Below the pieces are notes generated by a model. It saw nothing but the letters and a program-made list of their open reading frames with translations, searched no databases and was not told the DNA's origin. A stretch of 64,000 nt of DNA from Nocardiopsis dassonvillei_B (GTDB taxonomy: Bacteria > Actinomycetota > Actinomycetes > Streptosporangiales > Streptosporangiaceae): contig NZ_OZ186815.1 of the NCBI RefSeq assembly GCF_964273065.1, positions 1,798,001-1,862,000 on the forward strand. Reading direction: 5' to 3'. Positions within the stretch are counted from its first letter, which is position 1; each line of letters opens with the position of its first letter. The translations under genes and the position numbers were made by a program. Below are positions 18,438 to 26,797 of the stretch, in pieces.

Positions 18438-19949
18438 TCACGCCAGCAGCGGCGCCAGGAACTGCATGTACACGTAGTAGAGGCTGATGAGGGTGATGCC
18501 GGCCAGCCCGCACCAGGCCCACGCGAACCGGAGCGCGGAGGGCATGAACTCGGCGTCCTCGGCGGTGAAGTTGTCCCTGACCGCCTTGATGTTGAGCCAG
18601 TACAGCACCGGCGAGAACAGCAGTGCCAGGACCGAGGCGAGCTGCACCATGAACACCGGCTCGGGCATGCCGATGATGACCGCCGAACCCGCGACCAGCC
18701 ACAGCACCTGGAAGCCGCGGTACAGGTACTTGCGCGTCCGCTCCGAGTCCCAGGCGTTGCGCAGCCGGACGCAGCACTCCTCGAAGACCCTGGCCTGGCC
18801 GTCGAAGTAGGTGAAGACCGTCGACCACAGGGCCGCCGTGCCGCCCGCGATGATGACCGGGAAGATCCACATGCCGAACGTGTCGGTGTAGATCCGCGCG
18901 ATCGTCAGGCCCATCTCGCTCGAGGCCGGGACGAGCCCGATCGGGTGGAGCACGACCGCCCCCACCATGAGGAACGCCATCCCCGTCAGCAGCGAGAGCA
19001 CGTAGGAGATGTTCATGTCCCGCTTGAACAGCTTCATGTGGTTGCGCAGGTAGTTCGGGGCCACCTCGACCGTGTACCCCTGGCGGCGCAGCTCCCGGAC
19101 CCGGACCATGCCGGCCTTCTTGTCCACCGCCCAGTTGGACTGCATCGTCGAGACCTCGAGCGTCGTGGGGAAGTACCCCCACATGGCGCTGAACAGCATC
19201 AGTCCGGCGATCGGCGGCAGCGTGGGCAGCAGCCGGGCCACGTACTCCGAGGGGGGCGGAGCCTGGAGGACGAACGCGATCAGCACCGCGAGCACGAAGA
19301 CCACGAGGCAGATCTTGACGGCGAGCTCCACCGCCTTGTAGCGCCCCGCCCACAGCAGGGTGAGGCTGGACAGGAGCACCAGGATGCCCCAGACCGGCAG
19401 CGGCAGGAAGGGCAGCGCCGCCCAGATGAGGGCACCGGCCCCCAGGGCCCGGCCGGCGATGCCGAAGGTGTTGGACAGGCACTGCACCAGGAGGTACCAC
19501 AGCGGCCAGTTGCCGTAGCGGGCGCCCGTGCGCTGGTAGGCCTCCATGATGCTCTCGCCGCGCACCAGGGTGTAGCGGTGCGCGAACTCGAAGGCGCAGT
19601 ACTTGAGCAGGTAGGCGAACGGGATGACCCAGAGCAGCGTGTAGCCGAACTGGGCGCCCGCGGTGGGACCGTGGATGATGTGGCTGGCGCCGATACCGGT
19701 CATCGCCGCGACGATGCCCGGGCCCATCGCGCGCCAGGTGTCGCGGACGCCGGTTCCCGGCGCGTCCAGGCGGACGGTCCGCCCGGACCCGCCCGCGGCG
19801 GGCTGTTCGGCGGTGTCGGTGGGGGTGGGCGTGGAGGCGTGCTCTTCCGGCGGTGCCGGGCGCTGGCCGGGGATCCGCGCGGCTTCGGGGAGGGTGTCGG
19901 GCCGGGGCTCCGGGCCGGGGTGTTCCGAGGGATCGGGGTTCGGGGACAT
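18438..19949 (-). CDS. Nramp-family-like membrane transporter, atypical metal site
   Basis: A 503-residue protein with a start at 19949 after AGGGAG. The first ~90 residues are a disordered Pro/Ala/Glu-rich tail, then about eleven to twelve transmembrane helices. The fold resembles Nramp/MntH proteins (MGPGIVAAMTGIGASHIIHGPTAGAQFGYTLLWVIPFAYLLKY; ESIMEAYQRTGARYGNWPLW). The TM1 motif DPGN of true Mn/Fe carriers is absent: the equivalent stretch is GIGASH. The TM6 region LMLFSAMWGYFPTTLE lacks the MPH motif. So substrate and coupling probably differ from MntH. It is separated by a strong terminator from the CoA-enzyme operon upstream and has no copy of the palindrome that marks that island, so I treat it as an independent unit. 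Confidence 0.75.
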   Translation of the reverse strand: MSPNPDPSEHPGPEPRPDTLPEAARIPGQRPAPPEEHASTPTPTDTAEQPAAGGSGRTVRLDAPGTGVRDTWRAMGPGIVAAMTGIGASHIIHGPTAGAQFGYTLLWVIPFAYLLKYCAFEFAHRYTLVRGESIMEAYQRTGARYGNWPLWYLLVQCLSNTFGIAGRALGAGALIWAALPFLPLPVWGILVLLSSLTLLWAGRYKAVELAVKICLVVFVLAVLIAFVLQAPPPSEYVARLLPTLPPIAGLMLFSAMWGYFPTTLEVSTMQSNWAVDKKAGMVRVRELRRQGYTVEVAPNYLRNHMKLFKRDMNISYVLSLLTGMAFLMVGAVVLHPIGLVPASSEMGLTIARIYTDTFGMWIFPVIIAGGTAALWSTVFTYFDGQARVFEECCVRLRNAWDSERTRKYLYRGFQVLWLVAGSAVIIGMPEPVFMVQLASVLALLFSPVLYWLNIKAVRDNFTAEDAEFMPSALRFAWAWCGLAGITLISLYYVYMQFLAPLLA

Positions 19950-20074
19950 GTGGACTCCCTTACGGGCTGTGTCGGTGCGCTGGATGCAACCCCCGTCAGC
20001 CCCCCTGGGCGGTGCGGTCTCCTCTCTCCTGCGACCGGGACGGCTCCCCCGGTGTGGGACGTGCTGCGGCCGGG

Positions 20075-20114
20075 GTCCCGGGCGGCGCGCGACGGCCTGC
20101 GCGCCGCCCGGGAC
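20075..20114 (-). terminator. Strong terminator ending the oxc-frc-synthetase operon
   Basis: A perfect 16-base inverted repeat, GTCCCGGGCGGCGCGC / GCGCGCCGCCCGGGAC, with an eight-base loop, 20 bases beyond the last gene of the minus-strand operon. Confidence 0.8.
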
Positions 20115-20133
20115 CGGTGTGTGCCAGGTCACT

Positions 20134-22287
20134 CTAGAGAAGGCCGGCGGCTCTCGCCCAGCGGTATTTGGCCCCGAGGACCTTCACCGGCATCTCGGTG
20201 GTGTAGGGGTAGGCGACGATCCCGTGGTCGAAGAGCCGGTCGGCGGCGGCCTCGACCTCGGTGTCGCCCGAGAGGGATGCCACGATCGGCTTGTCGATCC
20301 CGGCCTCGCGGGCGCGGCTCACGACGTCGATCACCACGTCGGCGAAGACCAGCGGGGGCGTGACGATCGTGTGCCAGTAGCCGAGCACCAGCGCGTGCAC
20401 GCGCGGGTCCTCCAGCCCCAGGCGGATCGTCTTCTCGTAGGTGGAGGGCGGCTCGCCCCCGGTGATGTCCACCGGGTTCCCGGCGGCCCCGAACGGGGGG
20501 ATGAAGGCCCGGAACGCCTTGTCCAGGTCCGGGGGCATCTCCATGAGGGACATCCCGTTGTCGACGACGGCGTCGGAGAGCAGCACCCCGGAGCCGCCCG
20601 CCCCCGTGATGATGACGATGTTCTCGCCGCGGGGCGCGGGCAGGACGGGCAGGGCGCGGCCGTACTCCAGGAGTTCGGTGAGGCCGGGGGCCCGCACCAC
20701 GCCGGCCTGCCGCAGGATGTCGTCGTAGACCTTGTCGTCGCCGGCCAGGGCTCCGGTGTGCGACCCGGCCGCCGCGGCCCCGGCCGAGGTGCGGCCCGCC
20801 TTGAGGACGACCACGGGCTTGCGGGGCACCACCTCGCGGGCGGCCTCGACGAACGCCCGGCCGTCCTTGAGGTCCTCCAGGTGCATGGCGATGGCGTTGG
20901 TGTTGTCGTCCTGCCCGAAGAACGTCAGCAGGTCGTCCTCGTCGATGTCGGCCTTGTTGCCCACGCCCACGATGGCGGAGACACCCGTGCGGGTGCTGCG
21001 GCTGTACCCCAGGATCGCCATGCCGATCCCGCCGGACTGGGAGGTGAGCGCCGTCCCGCCCTGGACGTCGTAGGGGGTGCAGAAGGTCGCGGACAGCTTC
21101 TCCGGGGTGTAGTAGTAGCCGTAGATGTTGGGGCCGAGCACCCGCACCCCGTGCCGCCGGGCCGTCTCCAGCACCTCGGCCTGGAGTTCGTGCTCCCCGG
21201 TCTCGGCGAAGCCCGAGGGGATGAGGATCGCTCCGGCGACCCCCTTGCGGCCCGCCTCCTCCAGGGCCCCGGCCACCCGCGCGGCGGGGATGGCGAAGAC
21301 GGCGACGTCCACCCCGCCGGGGATGTCGGAGATCGAGGCGCGGGCCGGGCGCCCGTACACCTCGGCCGCCTTGGGGTTGACCGGGTGGATCTCCCCGCGG
21401 TAGCCGCCGTCCACGAGGTTGCGCATGACGGAGTTGCCGATCTTGCCCGTCTCGTTGGAGGCACCGATGACGGCGATCGACCGGGGCTTGAAGACGCGTT
21501 CCAGGGAGGTGAGGATCTCCTCCCGGGAGAACCGCCGGGGCGGCTCCGCGGGGGCGAAGTCCAGGACGAACCGCAGGTCGGCGGCGACCGCGCCGGTCGG
21601 CGAGGCGAAGACCGGGTTGAGGTCGGCCTCGGCGATCTCGGGGAAGTCGGTGACCAGTTCGGACAGGCGGACCAGGGTCTCGGCCAGCGCCTGCGCGTCG
21701 ACGGGCTCGGCCCCGCGGACCCCGTCCAGGATCTCCGCCGCGCGGATGCCGCGGATCTGGGAGAGCGCCTCCTGCCGGTCCACGGGCGCCAGCCGGAAGG
21801 CCACGTCCTTGAGGACCTCCACCAGGACGCCGCCCAGGCCGAACACCACCACCTTCCCGAACGTGGGGTCGGTCGTGGCGCCGATCAGGACCTCCAGTCC
21901 CCCGGCGACCTGCTGCTGGATCTGGACCCCGTCGATACGGGCGTCGGGGTCGTAGGAGCGGGCGTTGGAGACGATCCGCCGGTAGGCCTCCTCGACCTGT
22001 GCCCCGTCGGCCAGGCCGACCTCGACGCCTCCGGCGTCGGTCTTGTGGAGGATGTCGGGGGAGACGATCTTGGCGACCACGGGGAAGCCGATCTCCTTCG
22101 CCAGGGCGACCGCCTCCTCCGGGGAGGCGGCCAGCGCCTCGGCGGGGACGGGGATGCCGTAGGCCTCGGCGAGGACGCGGCCCTCGGGGGCGGTGAGCGC
22201 GGACCGGTTCTCGGCCCGGGCCCGGTCGAGCACCGCGCGGACCGCGTCGCGGTCGACGTCGGAGCGCCAGGGGGTGTAGGAGGGCAT
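20134..22287 (-). CDS. NDP-forming acyl-CoA synthetase (acetate-CoA ligase family, fused beta-alpha order)
   Basis: A 717-residue single-chain enzyme. Residues 1-250 are the ATP-grasp/beta-type domain (VLAEAYGIPVPAEALAASPEEAV, GFPVVAKIVSPDILHKTDAGGV, VFGLGGVLVEVLKDVAFRLAP). Then come the CoA-binding Rossmann domain (RSIAVIGASNETGKIGNSVMRNL), the SCS-alpha-like domains and the catalytic phospho-His in AGAAAAGSHTGALAGDD. The family interconverts acyl-CoA + ADP + Pi with acid + CoA + ATP. It is the last gene of the oxc-frc operon, with start and stop only three bases apart from frc. I infer either oxalate activation (oxalate-CoA ligase) or recovery of ATP from formyl-CoA. Substrate choice cannot be read from sequence. 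Confidence 0.88.
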   Translation of the reverse strand: MPSYTPWRSDVDRDAVRAVLDRARAENRSALTAPEGRVLAEAYGIPVPAEALAASPEEAVALAKEIGFPVVAKIVSPDILHKTDAGGVEVGLADGAQVEEAYRRIVSNARSYDPDARIDGVQIQQQVAGGLEVLIGATTDPTFGKVVVFGLGGVLVEVLKDVAFRLAPVDRQEALSQIRGIRAAEILDGVRGAEPVDAQALAETLVRLSELVTDFPEIAEADLNPVFASPTGAVAADLRFVLDFAPAEPPRRFSREEILTSLERVFKPRSIAVIGASNETGKIGNSVMRNLVDGGYRGEIHPVNPKAAEVYGRPARASISDIPGGVDVAVFAIPAARVAGALEEAGRKGVAGAILIPSGFAETGEHELQAEVLETARRHGVRVLGPNIYGYYYTPEKLSATFCTPYDVQGGTALTSQSGGIGMAILGYSRSTRTGVSAIVGVGNKADIDEDDLLTFFGQDDNTNAIAMHLEDLKDGRAFVEAAREVVPRKPVVVLKAGRTSAGAAAAGSHTGALAGDDKVYDDILRQAGVVRAPGLTELLEYGRALPVLPAPRGENIVIITGAGGSGVLLSDAVVDNGMSLMEMPPDLDKAFRAFIPPFGAAGNPVDITGGEPPSTYEKTIRLGLEDPRVHALVLGYWHTIVTPPLVFADVVIDVVSRAREAGIDKPIVASLSGDTEVEAAADRLFDHGIVAYPYTTEMPVKVLGAKYRWARAAGLL

Positions 22288-22290
22288 CTC

Positions 22291-23520
22291 TCAGATCACT
22301 CCGTTCGCTTCGAGTTCCGCCAGGTCCTCGGCGGACAGGCCCAGTTCCTCGCGGTAGACCTCGGTGTTGTGCTCGCCCAGCAGCGGTGAGCGGACCACGT
22401 CCACCGGGGACGCGGAGAGGCGGATCGGGGACCCCACCGTGGTGTACTCGCCCCGCTCGGGGTGGGGGACGCCGGTGACGATCCCGTGCTCGCGCAGGGC
22501 GGGGTCCTCGATGATCTCCCGGGTGGACAGGATGGGCCCGCACGGGATGTTGTGGGAGTTCAGCTCGGCCAGGACCTCCCACTTGGGCTTGGTCGAGGCC
22601 CACTCCTCGATGAGGGCGAACGCCTTGTCGAGCTTGTCCAGCCGGGCCTCGGGGGTGGACCACCCGGGGTCCTCGGCCAGTTCGGGGCGGCCGATGAGCC
22701 GGGCGATGGGCGCCCAGCCCACGGGCTGGATGATGACGTAGACGTAGTCGTTGGGTCCGCCGGGCGCGGTCCGCACCGCCCACCCGGGCTGTCCCCCGCC
22801 GGAGGCGTTGCCCGAGCGCGGCACCTCGTCCCCGAAGTCCTCGTTGGGGTACTCGGCGAGCGGACCGTGCGCGAGCCGCTGCTGGTCGCGCAGCTTGACC
22901 CGGCAGAGGTTGAGCACGGCGTCCTGCATGGCGACCTCGACCCGCTGCCCGAGGCCGGTCCGGGTGCGCTGGTAGAGCGCGGCGAGCACGCCCGCCACGG
23001 TGTGCACCCCCGTGCCGGAGTCGCCGATCTGCGCTCCGGTGGCCAGGGGCGGCCCGTCCTCGAACCCGGTGGTGCTCATGGAGCCGCCCATCGCCTGGGC
23101 GATCACCTCGTAGGCCTTGAAGTCGGCGTAGGCGCCGGCGCCGAACCCCTTGATCGAGGCGTAGACGAGGCGGGGGTTGACCTCGTGCAGGACCTCCCAG
23201 GTGAAGCCCATCCGGTCCAGGGCGCCCGGGGCGAAGTTCTCCACCAGCACGTCGCTGCGGCGCACCAGGTCGAAGAAGATCTCCCGGCCCCGGTCGGTCT
23301 TGGTGTTGAGCGTGATGCTGCGCTTGTTGGAGTTGAGCATCGTGAAGTAGAGGCTGTCCACGTCGGGGCGGTCGCGCAGCTGCCGCCGCGTGATGTCTCC
23401 GGAGGGGGCCTCCAGCTTGACCACGTCGGCTCCCATCCAGGCCAGGAGCTGGGTCGCCGAGGGGCCGGATTGGACGTGGGTCATGTCGAGTACGCGGACA
23501 CCGTCGAGTGCCTTGGCCAT
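22291..23520 (-). CDS. frc: Formyl-CoA:oxalate CoA-transferase
   Basis: A 409-residue class III CoA-transferase starting MAKALDGVRVLDMTHVQSGPSATQ after GGGAGGAA. It is close along its whole length to the well-studied Oxalobacter Frc as I remember it (VDSLYFTMxNxNKRSI, ENFAPGALDRMGFTWE, VAMQDAVLNLCRVKLRDQQRL, LLGEHNTEVYREELGL). The catalytic Asp is in GDSGTG (Asp 167) and the mobile glycine loop is present as SGGGQPGW. It moves CoA from formyl-CoA (or another acyl-CoA) to oxalate, giving oxalyl-CoA and formate. It sits between the ThDP decarboxylase-like gene and the NDP-forming synthetase in one operon, and a formate dehydrogenase lies in the same island. This is the strongest single marker of oxalate metabolism here. 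Confidence 0.93.
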   Translation of the reverse strand: MAKALDGVRVLDMTHVQSGPSATQLLAWMGADVVKLEAPSGDITRRQLRDRPDVDSLYFTMLNSNKRSITLNTKTDRGREIFFDLVRRSDVLVENFAPGALDRMGFTWEVLHEVNPRLVYASIKGFGAGAYADFKAYEVIAQAMGGSMSTTGFEDGPPLATGAQIGDSGTGVHTVAGVLAALYQRTRTGLGQRVEVAMQDAVLNLCRVKLRDQQRLAHGPLAEYPNEDFGDEVPRSGNASGGGQPGWAVRTAPGGPNDYVYVIIQPVGWAPIARLIGRPELAEDPGWSTPEARLDKLDKAFALIEEWASTKPKWEVLAELNSHNIPCGPILSTREIIEDPALREHGIVTGVPHPERGEYTTVGSPIRLSASPVDVVRSPLLGEHNTEVYREELGLSAEDLAELEANGVI

Positions 23521-23534
23521 GGCCTTCCTCCCGG

Positions 23535-25226
23535 CTACTTGTACATGGTCTGGTTCATGGTCCCCGGCGCGTAGGCGTCGGGGTCGATCCAGACGTTGAT
23601 GAGTGAGGGCTTTCCGGACTCGCGCGCCCGCAGCAGGGCGGGGCCGATCTCCTCGGGGTCGCGGACCTCCTCGCCGTAGCCGCCGAGCATCCGGGCGAAC
23701 TCCGAGTAGGGGACGTCGCCCAGGGTGTTGCCGATCTCGCCGCGGTCGGCCCCGTACTTGGCGATCTGCCCGTAGCGGATCTGGTTCATCGAGGAGTTGT
23801 TGCCGACGATGCCGACGAAGGGCAGGTCGAACCGGACGAGCGTCTCGAAGTCCCAGCCGGTGAGGCTGAAGGCGCCGTCGCCGAAGAGCGCGACGACCTC
23901 CTTGTCGGGCCGGGCGTACTTGGCGGCCATGACGAAGGGGATGCCGACGCCGAGGGTGCCCAGGGGCCCGGGGTCCATCCAGTGCCCCGGCGCCTTGGGC
24001 TGGACGACCTGTCCCGAGAACGTGACGATGTCGCCGCCGTCGCCGATGTAGATCGAGTCCTCGGTGAGGAAGTCGTTGATCTCCGACACCAGGCGGTAGG
24101 GGTGGATCGGGGAGGCGGAGGAGGAGAGCAGCGGGGCGCGCTTGTCCAGCGCCTTCTGCTCCTGGGCGCGCAGGTCCTCCAGCCACTCCTTGCGCCGGGC
24201 GGCGCCGTTGTCCCCGTAGCCGGAGGCCGCCTGGAGGACGGACGACAGGATCACGTCGGCGTCCCCGACGATCCCCAGGTCGATGTCGCGGTTCTTGCCG
24301 ACGGTGGCGTAGTTGAGGTCGATCTGCACGACCGTGGCGTCGGGGGAGAGCCGCTTGCCGTAGCCCATCCGGAAGTCGAAGGGGGTGCCGACGATGATGA
24401 TGAGGTCGGAGTTGGTGAAGGCGTACCGACGGGACAGCTGGAAGTGGTGCGGGTCGCCGGGGGGCAGGGTCCCGCGCCCGGCGCCGTTCATGTAGGCGGG
24501 CACGTTCAGGGCCCGTACCAGCTCGGTGGCCGACCGGGTCGCCCGGGTCGTCCAGACCTGGTTGCCCAGCAGGATGCTGGGGCGCTCGGAGCGGACCAGC
24601 AGGTCCGCCAGCCGCTCGACCGCCTCGGGGTCGCCGGCCTGGCGGGTGGAGGCGCGGTACTTCCCCTTGGCGGGGATGCGCGCCTGCTCCAGGGGCACCG
24701 AGGCGTCCAGGATGTCCCGGGGGATCTCCAGGAAGGCGGGCCCGGGCGCGCCGTTGCAGGCCTCGCGGAAGGCCATGGACACCATGTCCGCCACCCGCGC
24801 CGTGTGCGGGACGCTGGAGGCGAACTTGGAGATGGGGGCGATCATGTCCACGTGCGGCAGGTCCTGGAGGGACCCCATCTTGTGCTGGGAGAGAGCGCCC
24901 TGGCCACCGATGACCAGCATCGGGCTCTCCGCGCGGTAGGCGTTGGCGATGCCGGTGACCGCGTCGGTCGTGCCGGGCCCCGCGGTGACCACGGCACAGC
25001 CGGGCCTGCCCGTGACCCGCGCGTAGCCGTCGGCGGCGTGCGCCGCCACCTGTTCGTGGCGGACGTCGATGACGTCGATCCCCTCGTCCGCGCAGCCGTC
25101 GTAGATGTCGATGATGTGTCCGCCGCAGAGGGTGAAGATGACGTCCACGCCCTCCGCCTTGAGGGCCTTGGCCACCAGGTGTCCGCCGCTGATGGTCGTG
25201 GTGTCGTCGGTGTCGCCTCGGCTCAT
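23535..25226 (-). CDS. ThDP-dependent lyase, oxalyl-CoA decarboxylase-like (possible 2-hydroxyacyl-CoA lyase)
   Basis: A 563-residue ThDP enzyme. The ThDP-activating Glu 58 is in DVRHEQVAAHAADGYAR. The diphosphate/Mg motif runs from GDG (449-451, ALFGDGAFSLTGWDFE) to NN (476-477). It is the first gene of an operon with frc, so oxalyl-CoA to formyl-CoA + CO2 is the natural assignment. It is not a textbook Oxc, however. Where Oxalobacter Oxc, from memory, has NNGGIY after the ThDP motif, this protein has NNSSMN. The C-terminus ends IDPDAYAPGTMNQTMYK without the ESGR-type residues that close the oxalyl-CoA site. A 2-hydroxyacyl-CoA lyase that cleaves to formyl-CoA plus an aldehyde or ketone is the main alternative. 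A copy of the shared palindrome lies 46 bases upstream. Confidence 0.8.
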   Translation of the reverse strand: MSRGDTDDTTTISGGHLVAKALKAEGVDVIFTLCGGHIIDIYDGCADEGIDVIDVRHEQVAAHAADGYARVTGRPGCAVVTAGPGTTDAVTGIANAYRAESPMLVIGGQGALSQHKMGSLQDLPHVDMIAPISKFASSVPHTARVADMVSMAFREACNGAPGPAFLEIPRDILDASVPLEQARIPAKGKYRASTRQAGDPEAVERLADLLVRSERPSILLGNQVWTTRATRSATELVRALNVPAYMNGAGRGTLPPGDPHHFQLSRRYAFTNSDLIIIVGTPFDFRMGYGKRLSPDATVVQIDLNYATVGKNRDIDLGIVGDADVILSSVLQAASGYGDNGAARRKEWLEDLRAQEQKALDKRAPLLSSSASPIHPYRLVSEINDFLTEDSIYIGDGGDIVTFSGQVVQPKAPGHWMDPGPLGTLGVGIPFVMAAKYARPDKEVVALFGDGAFSLTGWDFETLVRFDLPFVGIVGNNSSMNQIRYGQIAKYGADRGEIGNTLGDVPYSEFARMLGGYGEEVRDPEEIGPALLRARESGKPSLINVWIDPDAYAPGTMNQTMYK

Positions 25227-25271
25227 GGTCGGGCCGGTCCCTTCTCAGGGGGTCGAGCCCCCCGGCATCGA

Positions 25272-25287
25272 ATACTGTATACCGAAT
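25272..25287. promoter_or_regulatory. Shared palindromic operator, copy 1 (oxc-frc operon)
   Basis: ATACTGTATACCGAAT, 46 bases upstream of the ThDP-enzyme start. It keeps the left arm and core of the consensus ATACTGTATACAGTAT. Confidence 0.75.
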
Positions 25288-25311
25288 GCAGTCCATTGGA
25301 ACACGCGTCGC

Positions 25312-26673
25312 TCACGCTGTCCAGGGTCCCCCGCTCCCCGGAAGCGTCCGAACCGGCAGCGGCCGACGCAGGCAGGCCGCGACCAGGACCGCGGCCACCG
25401 CGGCGTGGAGCGCCATGAGGAGCCAGAACCCCCCGCCGCCGGTCGGCGCGGCCCACAGGACGGCGACCGCACAGCCGACCCCCAGCAGGCCGCCGACCGC
25501 CTTGGAGCTGTAGACCAGCCCCTGCACACCCGGCTCCGCCCGGGATCCGAAGTAGTCCTCCGAGAGCGAGCGGGCCAGCGGATAGCAGGCCCCCGTGCCC
25601 AGGCCGACCAGGGCCGCGGCGGGGACGGGCAGGGCGGCCGGGCCCGCGGGGACGGCCCAGGCGAGGCCGAACAGGCCCACGGCGGCGACCGTCATGGCCG
25701 CCCCCAGGACCCGCCTGCGGCCCCACCGCTCGGCCGCGAGTTCGGCACCGCACCGACCCAGACCGCTGACCAGGGCGAAGGCGCCCACGGCGGCGACCGC
25801 GGCCGCGGGTTCACGCCCGTGGCCCAGCAGCAGCGACGGCAGAGCGGCCACCGTGAACAGCGCGCAGGCCCCGGACAGGGTGGCGATCAGGTGCAGGGCG
25901 GGCAGGGCACCGCTCGCCCAGGCCTGGGCCACGGTCAGGTCGCGGTCGCTGGCCGCCTCCGCGCGGGGGCGCAGGGCGTGGTCGCGCGGGTCGGAGCCGG
26001 GGGGCCACCAGCGGGGCGGGGCACCGCGCTGGCCCCATCCGCCGACCAGGCCCAGCACGGCCGCCGCCAGGGCGGCGGCGGTGTGGGAGAGGACGGGCGG
26101 GGCGGTGGCGACCAGGGGGATCAGCGGCAGCGACCCCAGGGCGAACGCCCCGCCGACCGCCGCGGAGCGGATGACGCGCCGGTCGGGGAACCACCCGGCC
26201 ACCAGGTCGGCGGCGGAGTGGTAGACGAGCCCGGCCCCGACTCCGCCCAGGACCCCGTACCCCAGGGCGGCCCACAGCGGGTCGGCGTGTCCGAGCGCGA
26301 GCGACCCGGCGGCGCAGAGCAGGGCCCCGGCGGGGATCGCGACCGACGGCGGGCAGGCGCCGCGGCCGCGCAGCCGGGACAGCAGCGGAGCCGTCCCGCC
26401 CTGGAGGAGGACCCACAGGACGAAGGGCGCGAGCATCACCGCCGGATCGAGGCCGTGGGCCCGGGCCAGTTCCGGGACGGCGGCGCCGTACCCGAACTGG
26501 CCGACCCCGACGGCGGCGACCGCCAGCAGGACGCGGAAGAGGACGAGGGGGCGGGGCGCGCCGGTCAGGGAGCGGCAGGAGGGGCCGACGGCGTGGTCCC
26601 GGCCGTGCCAGTCGCGCACCTCCGCGGTGGGAAGGGGCCCGGGGGCGGGCTCCGGAGGGTTTCGGGGGGACAT
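25312..26673 (-). CDS. MFS transporter, possible oxalate/formate carrier
   Basis: A 453-residue protein from the ATG at 26673, with GGAGG six bases before it. The first 40 residues are hydrophilic, then about twelve hydrophobic helices with a cytoplasmic loop in the middle (residues about 205-250). The TM4-5 stretch GAGLVYHSAADLVAGWFPDRR resembles the WFPdRR motif of the OFA (oxalate:formate antiporter) branch of the MFS. A later ACYPLARSLSEDYFG segment is also typical of that group. It lies between two copies of the shared palindrome and beside frc, which supports a role in oxalate or formate movement. Substrate is inference. Confidence 0.78.
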   Translation of the reverse strand: MSPRNPPEPAPGPLPTAEVRDWHGRDHAVGPSCRSLTGAPRPLVLFRVLLAVAAVGVGQFGYGAAVPELARAHGLDPAVMLAPFVLWVLLQGGTAPLLSRLRGRGACPPSVAIPAGALLCAAGSLALGHADPLWAALGYGVLGGVGAGLVYHSAADLVAGWFPDRRVIRSAAVGGAFALGSLPLIPLVATAPPVLSHTAAALAAAVLGLVGGWGQRGAPPRWWPPGSDPRDHALRPRAEAASDRDLTVAQAWASGALPALHLIATLSGACALFTVAALPSLLLGHGREPAAAVAAVGAFALVSGLGRCGAELAAERWGRRRVLGAAMTVAAVGLFGLAWAVPAGPAALPVPAAALVGLGTGACYPLARSLSEDYFGSRAEPGVQGLVYSSKAVGGLLGVGCAVAVLWAAPTGGGGFWLLMALHAAVAAVLVAACLRRPLPVRTLPGSGGPWTA

Positions 26674-26680
26674 GTTCCAC

Positions 26681-26696
26681 CTCCTGTATACAGTAT
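26681..26696. promoter_or_regulatory. Shared palindromic operator, copy 2 (MFS gene)
   Basis: CTCCTGTATACAGTAT, directly abutting the ribosome binding site of the MFS gene. Occupancy could therefore block both transcription and access to the start region. Confidence 0.75.
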
Positions 26697-26736
26697 TCCA
26701 GATCACATTGACATCGGGAAGTCCTTTGGTTTTTGG

Positions 26737-26752
26737 ATATTGCATACAGTAT
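26737..26752. promoter_or_regulatory. Shared palindromic operator, copy 3 (sucCD-like operon)
   Basis: ATATTGCATACAGTAT, 45 bases upstream of the plus-strand sucC-like start. A TTGACA hexamer lies at 26708-26713, but no -10 box at ideal spacing is obvious. The same TTTTGGATATTG context precedes copy 5. Confidence 0.75.
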
Positions 26753-26797
26753 GTGCGCGGTCTACAGTGACGGGGAGCACACGGTTCGAGGAGGATC

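Noticed and set aside
20134..23520. The CaiB-type gene as a generic carnitine or racemase-type CoA-transferase
   Set aside because: Full-length agreement with Frc-specific segments (VDSLYFTM, NKRSI, LRDQQRL, GGGQPGW) and neighbouring decarboxylase and formate dehydrogenase genes favour formyl-CoA:oxalate CoA-transferase.
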